The translations under genes were made by a program, and so were the position numbers. DNA of 6,821 bases from Candidatus Stercoripulliclostridium pullicola. GTDB taxonomy: Bacteria > Bacillota > Clostridia > Christensenellales > DTU072. Below the pieces are notes generated by a model that did not search any database, was not told the origin of the DNA, and saw nothing but the letters and a program-made list of their open reading frames with translations. The first letter of the stretch is position 1; each line of letters begins with the position of its first letter. Below are positions 1 through 4,300 of this stretch, in pieces. The stretch lies in contig JADINF010000029.1 of assembly GCA_017694145.1 (NCBI GenBank), positions 1 to 6,821 of the forward strand. The letters run 5' to 3'.

Positions 1-1301
1 AGTACGGTCAGTTCTCCGAAAAGGAGATCTTCGTTGATTATTTCGACAACGTAATCCGCGCCGTACTTATAGCCGTCGGTAAATTCTTTCAGTTCGTTAT
101 CAACGAACGAGAAATACAACTCGCCGACGTCGGGATCCGAAGCCATGAACGCAAGCATAAGATTGCCGTATGCCGAAGACGCCTTTTCGTACAAAGCGGT
201 ATTGACTTTATCCTTGTTGTTTTCTATCTCCGCGCCGTACGAAGTCATGTACTCCTGCACGTTGAGTTTGGTGGTAACGCCGCCTACGGTAACGTCCACG
301 GTGAAGCGTTCGTCCACTTCTATCACCACCTTGTCGGCAAACAACGCGCCTACCGACATGTTGCCTACTCTGTCGAGCGCGTAATAATAGTAATATCCGT
401 CGTCTGCGATATCGAATTCGAGCACGTAAGACAGCTGAACGACGTTATTTATCGTAAATTCCTTGACGATATTCCATTCAGGCTGAATACCGCCCTCGCC
501 CGCGTCTTCGTTAGAAAGCGCGGCGTCGGTATAAAATATCGCTACGTAAAATATGCCGCTGTATCCCGTACCGAATTCGCTCGACGTAAATCTGTCGGTA
601 AAAGTTGTTTTCGCCTTGAATACGTAAGAGCCGTTACCCGCAGTCGCCCTGTAACCCTCGACGAGATTGCCGTATTTGTCTGCTTCCGGTACGGGAGACA
701 TCCAGTCGATTTCCCTGACCTGCCTGTTGGCGTACATCGGATTTTCGCCGTCGAAAGTGCACATTACGTTCAATTCGCCGTTGATATGGACGGTCACCTG
801 CAACGTTTTGATTGAGTTTGCGGTAGTGACCGCCGTCCATTCCGCGTCGAAAAAGGAACCCTCGTCCTCGCGTGAAACGCTCCCTTCCCCCGTAACCTTC
901 ATATACGGTATCTCGGAATCCTCGACGTCGTCGCCTTTGATAGCCCAGAACCAGTCGTCGCTTCCGTAAACGGCGTCGTCCACGTTACCCGCGGCGTCCA
1001 CGTCGTAAGCGATATATATTCCCGTCGCGGAAGCGGGAGCGCTTATTTTGAGAGTGACGCCCGCCGTGGCTCCGTTGTATCCGTAAACGCCTTCGGCGTA
1101 ATCGGTGACGTCGCTTATATTGAGCGTTCCTCCGCCCGCGCCTATGGACGAGTCGTTATCGGCGTACGCGACGCCTTCGCCGCGCCCGTGCGTCGCAAGC
1201 ACGCACGCGCACAGCGTTGCCGCCAGTACTATTAAAATCACGCACGCGCACGCCGCGGCTATGCCGCGCTTACGCGCGCTGAATAACTTTATAATCTCCA
1301 T
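1..1301 (-). CDS. Exported protein with long signal peptide and Ig-like features (3' partial)
   Basis: I do not recognise the family. The frame is open from an ATG at 1301 to the window edge, giving 433 codons with no stop. This start is chosen because it opens directly onto a signal peptide. No purine-rich Shine-Dalgarno stands close by; GGGAAG lies about 13 nt upstream, inside the preceding gene. Residues 1-47 form the signal: a basic patch (RKR at 10-12), a hydrophobic core at about 13-36, and a plausible signal peptidase I site after AYA (45-47). The mature part is rich in Gly, Asp, Tyr and Val and looks beta-stranded up to about residue 343. It contains DVDAAGNV (100-107) and ALDRVGNMSV (308-317), resembling the DxxGN strand of extracellular bacterial Ig-like domains. 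Residues about 344-393 look helix-prone. The missing C-terminus may hold an anchor or more repeats. Overlap with the upstream surface-protein gene suggests one operon and a shared location outside the membrane. Confidence 0.85.
   Translation of the reverse strand, partial: MEIIKLFSARKRGIAAACACVILIVLAATLCACVLATHGRGEGVAYADNDSSIGAGGGTLNISDVTDYAEGVYGYNGATAGVTLKISAPASATGIYIAYDVDAAGNVDDAVYGSDDWFWAIKGDDVEDSEIPYMKVTGEGSVSREDEGSFFDAEWTAVTTANSIKTLQVTVHINGELNVMCTFDGENPMYANRQVREIDWMSPVPEADKYGNLVEGYRATAGNGSYVFKAKTTFTDRFTSSEFGTGYSGIFYVAIFYTDAALSNEDAGEGGIQPEWNIVKEFTINNVVQLSYVLEFDIADDGYYYYYALDRVGNMSVGALFADKVVIEVDERFTVDVTVGGVTTKLNVQEYMTSYGAEIENNKDKVNTALYEKASSAYGNLMLAFMASDPDVGELYFSFVDNELKEFTDGYKYGADYVVEIINEDLLFGELTV
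1200..1250 (-). repeat. 12-nt direct repeat in signal-peptide core, 39-nt period
   Basis: TGCGCGTGCGTG occurs at 1250-1239 and again at 1211-1200. The copies are exactly 39 nt (13 codons) apart and in frame, so each encodes Cys-Ala-Cys-Val (residues 18-21 and 31-34). The stretch between them keeps no clear copy. It is either a small in-frame duplication that lengthened the hydrophobic core or a coincidence of GCG/TGC/GTG-rich codons. Confidence 0.6.
1289..1301 (-). promoter_or_regulatory. 13-nt stop/start overlap, probable translational coupling
   Basis: The ATG of the downstream gene lies inside the last codons of the upstream gene (ATGGAGATTATAA), in a different frame. The ATG is at 1301-1299 and the upstream TAA at 1291-1289. 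No strong Shine-Dalgarno precedes this ATG, so ribosomes finishing the giant protein probably supply much of the initiation. The overlap itself is read directly; coupling is inferred. Confidence 0.7.
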
Positions 1302-4300
1302 CTGCGTTTCTTGGCTTCCCGTTTCGCCTTGAGTTCTCTCATATAGCTTTCCTCGAGGCTTCCGCGGTTTTCGCTCCATTTGTGTATCTTACGCGCTCCC
1401 GCGTTGACGTGTTTGCGCCTGCGCATCGGGGCGGCTATAAGTATGATTATTATTCCGAGTATTATTATAACGACCGCGCCGATAACGATTATCACCCAGT
1501 ACGGGAAATCGTTGGTATAGAATACGATCTCGCCCGAAGAGTCGGCGTAGAATGTAATATAATTGCCTTCCCGCGTGAAATCGGTCACGCTCGAGAGATT
1601 TCCGAGACCTTCCACCACGAGATTCTGACTGTTGAGATATTCGTCCGGTATCTTCGCGTAGAATTTGACCTTCTCTCCGAGCACGGTATCAAATCCGTTC
1701 TCCTTGATCTCTATCACCTGTACGGTGGCTTTCTGCCCGAACAACTTAGTAAAGAAATTGCTCTTGTTTACCGTGTCGTAAACTTCGGAGAAGGACACGG
1801 TTATGTTGGAACTGAATCCTCCGGGAGTAGTGATATAAGACCCGGTCGCTTTATCGGTGATCACGTTGCTCGATATCTTCACGAAAAGGCTGTAAACGGG
1901 TTCGTAAACTTTGTAGTTAGCCGCGTGCAGACCGCCGAGCTCCCAGGAAGTTATCACCACGCCATAGGTGCCGACTTCGGACTTCCCGCCCATTGTCGTA
2001 GCAGTCATACTGAGTATCACTTCGTCGCCTACCATTACGCCGCTGAGTTCGCCCGTCACCGTCACGTTGGGCAGACCGTCGTAAGCCTTGTTCTGCACTT
2101 TGATATTCTCTATGCTTATTTCTTTGGGATTGATGCGGAACATCGCCGTCAATTCCGTAGAGAAATAATTGGGGTCGTCGATAACGGCTTTTATACTGTA
2201 GTTGCCTGCGGAAAGCGGCATGCTTTCGTAGCCGGGGAATTCCACGCGCACGCCTACGCCTGCGGGCGAAGTCACCACCACGGGTACGCTTACCGAACCG
2301 TAGATCTGGTTGGACAAAAGATCGGGATCGAACGTTATAGAACTCACCGTCGCTCTCGTAACGCTGTAAGATATTCTTGCGCTGTCCTCGAGTATGTAGT
2401 AATCGGGATGATTGAGTATAGCCGTTACGTAATAATCCCCGACGGAGGAAGGCTGCACCACTGAAGGTATCGCGCCCTCTTCGTCATCTGCGGAGAAATA
2501 CTGACAGATTATCATTCCCTGTATTTCGGCATAGTCGAGTTCGTCCACGTCGACGAGAGTGTCGATAACTATCCTGGGCATCGCCGGCGAAGTATTGCCG
2601 TAAGTGTAGGTATATCTGTCCACAACGTTGGTATCGCGATAGAAATTTATATCTATACCTTTCTTATTTATATATACCGCAAATTGAAGCGTTCCCTGAT
2701 AATTGCGATCGCTTATCGAAGCGGTGAACAAATAAGTACCTACCCGCGGCACGGTTACGCCGTCGTCGAATTTCGCGTCGTTGATCACCTGCATGTTTGC
2801 GGGGGAAGTCGAGAACTTGAGCGCGCTAATTATTTCATCCGCCGTGGCTCCGAAGGTAAAGGAATTGTTGCTTACCGTGATCGTCGCGGTAGCCTTGGTG
2901 ACCTCAACCGTCAGAGTGCCGACGTAAACTTCGTAATTCGCGGAATCTGCGGGCACGAACGCGAATTGTACGCCTTCGTATACGCCCACGTCGCCGAGCA
3001 CGGTATCTTCGTTGAGGAAATAATAACTTCCCGCGATAGCGGATCCTCCCTTAAGATAAACCATCTTACCGCCGCCGATATAGCTGTTGCCTAGCGATCT
3101 GCCGTATTCGACGGAGCCCGCTACGGGCATTACGGATTCCTCCAGCACGGGCGAAGCCTTGGAGATGGTGAAAGTGACTTGCTTGGACCCTTCGTAATTC
3201 TTGTCGTCTACGACCACGGTAACCACGTATTCGCCCGCGGCTATCGCGCTGTCCACGTTATAACCGTTCTGCGTGAATGAATATTTGAGTTTGAGATCGG
3301 TCTTGAAAGTGGGATACTGCGCCTTTCCGTTGTATACGGCGGTGAGCGAGAGATCCTCTAGCGAAGCGTGCGCCTTCTCTACGACTATCAATGCCGAGGT
3401 ATACACGTCGTTATAGTTGGAATTGTCGGGAACAAACCTTAGACTCACCGTATTGCTGCCCACGGGAAGCGAAGCGTTGTCGGGATCGACGAATACGAAT
3501 TTACCGCTTACGGCGGTGCCCGTAAGCATCGAAACCACCTGTCCGCCGCTTATGCCGGAGGAACCGAGTTTGACGCCGTAATTGATCTTATCGAGCGTGG
3601 GCACGTAGGTCACTTCGAGATCGGCTTTCGCGATATTGACTGTTGAGGTTGCCGAACCGGTATAATTGGAATGCACGATCTCCACTCTTACGACGTACAC
3701 GCCCGCTTCGACGGGTTTGTCCGCGGTTTCCACGGTAGCGCCCTGCTTGCGGTAATATATCTTATACGAATCGGAAGTAAGGTTATTGGAAACTTCCGGC
3801 ACGACGTCTACCGTGAGGTTGGGATCATACGTATAATTATACGTGCTCTCGAGAGTGATCGTCGCGGTCCTCTTCGTTATTGTGTAATCGAATTCCCTGC
3901 TCGCGGTAAACGAAGGATTGCCGTCGGAAATTGTGACGGTCACTTTGTAATTGCCCGCGTCCGTGGGAGGCAACACGCCGTAATCTCTGCTGCCGTCCGC
4001 AGCATAATAATGATATACCAGCGTGGAAAGGTCCACTTTGCCGTCGTATTCGCCGAAGCTCACCGTCAGCTTGACGCTGCTGTCCGCATAAACCTTTTCG
4101 TTACCCGTTACGGACATGATGTCGCTGAGGTTGCGTTTCGCCACGGTATAAGTAAACGTATACGTTCCCTTGTGATTACCGTAATAATATACGTTGCCGC
4201 TCTCCGTGACGCCCTCGTCTATCGAAACGGTCACCGTATAAACTCCCGCCGCGCGGATCTCGTCGGTTTCTTCGCCGTTGAGAATTAACTTTTCGATGTA

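Larger units (their letters stand above)
1161..1301 (-). other. Signal peptide of the downstream gene (47 residues)
   Basis: Positively charged start (K5, R10, K11, R12), an apolar core rich in Ala, Val, Ile, Leu and Cys, then a polar stretch (THGRGEG) ending in AYA before DNDS. Signal peptidase I would cut after residue 47. The core holds four cysteines (18, 20, 31, 33). A lipoprotein reading at C33 (preceded by LCA) is possible but does not fit the usual lipobox, and the AYA site is better. Confidence 0.75.

Noticed and set aside
634..840. 68-codon open frame on the minus strand
   Set aside because: Out-of-frame reading inside the second gene, whose own frame is open through the whole region and encodes an exported protein.
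1200..1211. Lipoprotein cleavage site at C31 or C33 of the second gene
   Set aside because: C31 is preceded by ATL and C33 by LCA, neither of which fits the usual lipobox. An AYA signal peptidase I site follows at a suitable place.
1200..1250. Short direct repeats as a CRISPR or iteron array
   Set aside because: Only two 12-nt copies, in frame within a coding signal peptide, with no further units or spacers.
1289..1301. Promoter or terminator between the two genes
   Set aside because: The genes overlap, so there is no intergenic space; no hairpin with a T-run was seen around the junction.
1105..1332. 75-codon open frame on the plus strand
   Set aside because: Antisense to the signal peptide of the second gene and the gene overlap; the minus-strand reading is clearly better.
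1382..2464. 360-codon open frame on the plus strand
   Set aside because: It lies wholly antisense to the giant gene. The product is rich in His, Arg and Tyr with no domain pattern, as expected from the complement of a gene that uses few TTA, CTA and TCA codons. The minus-strand reading gives clear repeats and an anchor.
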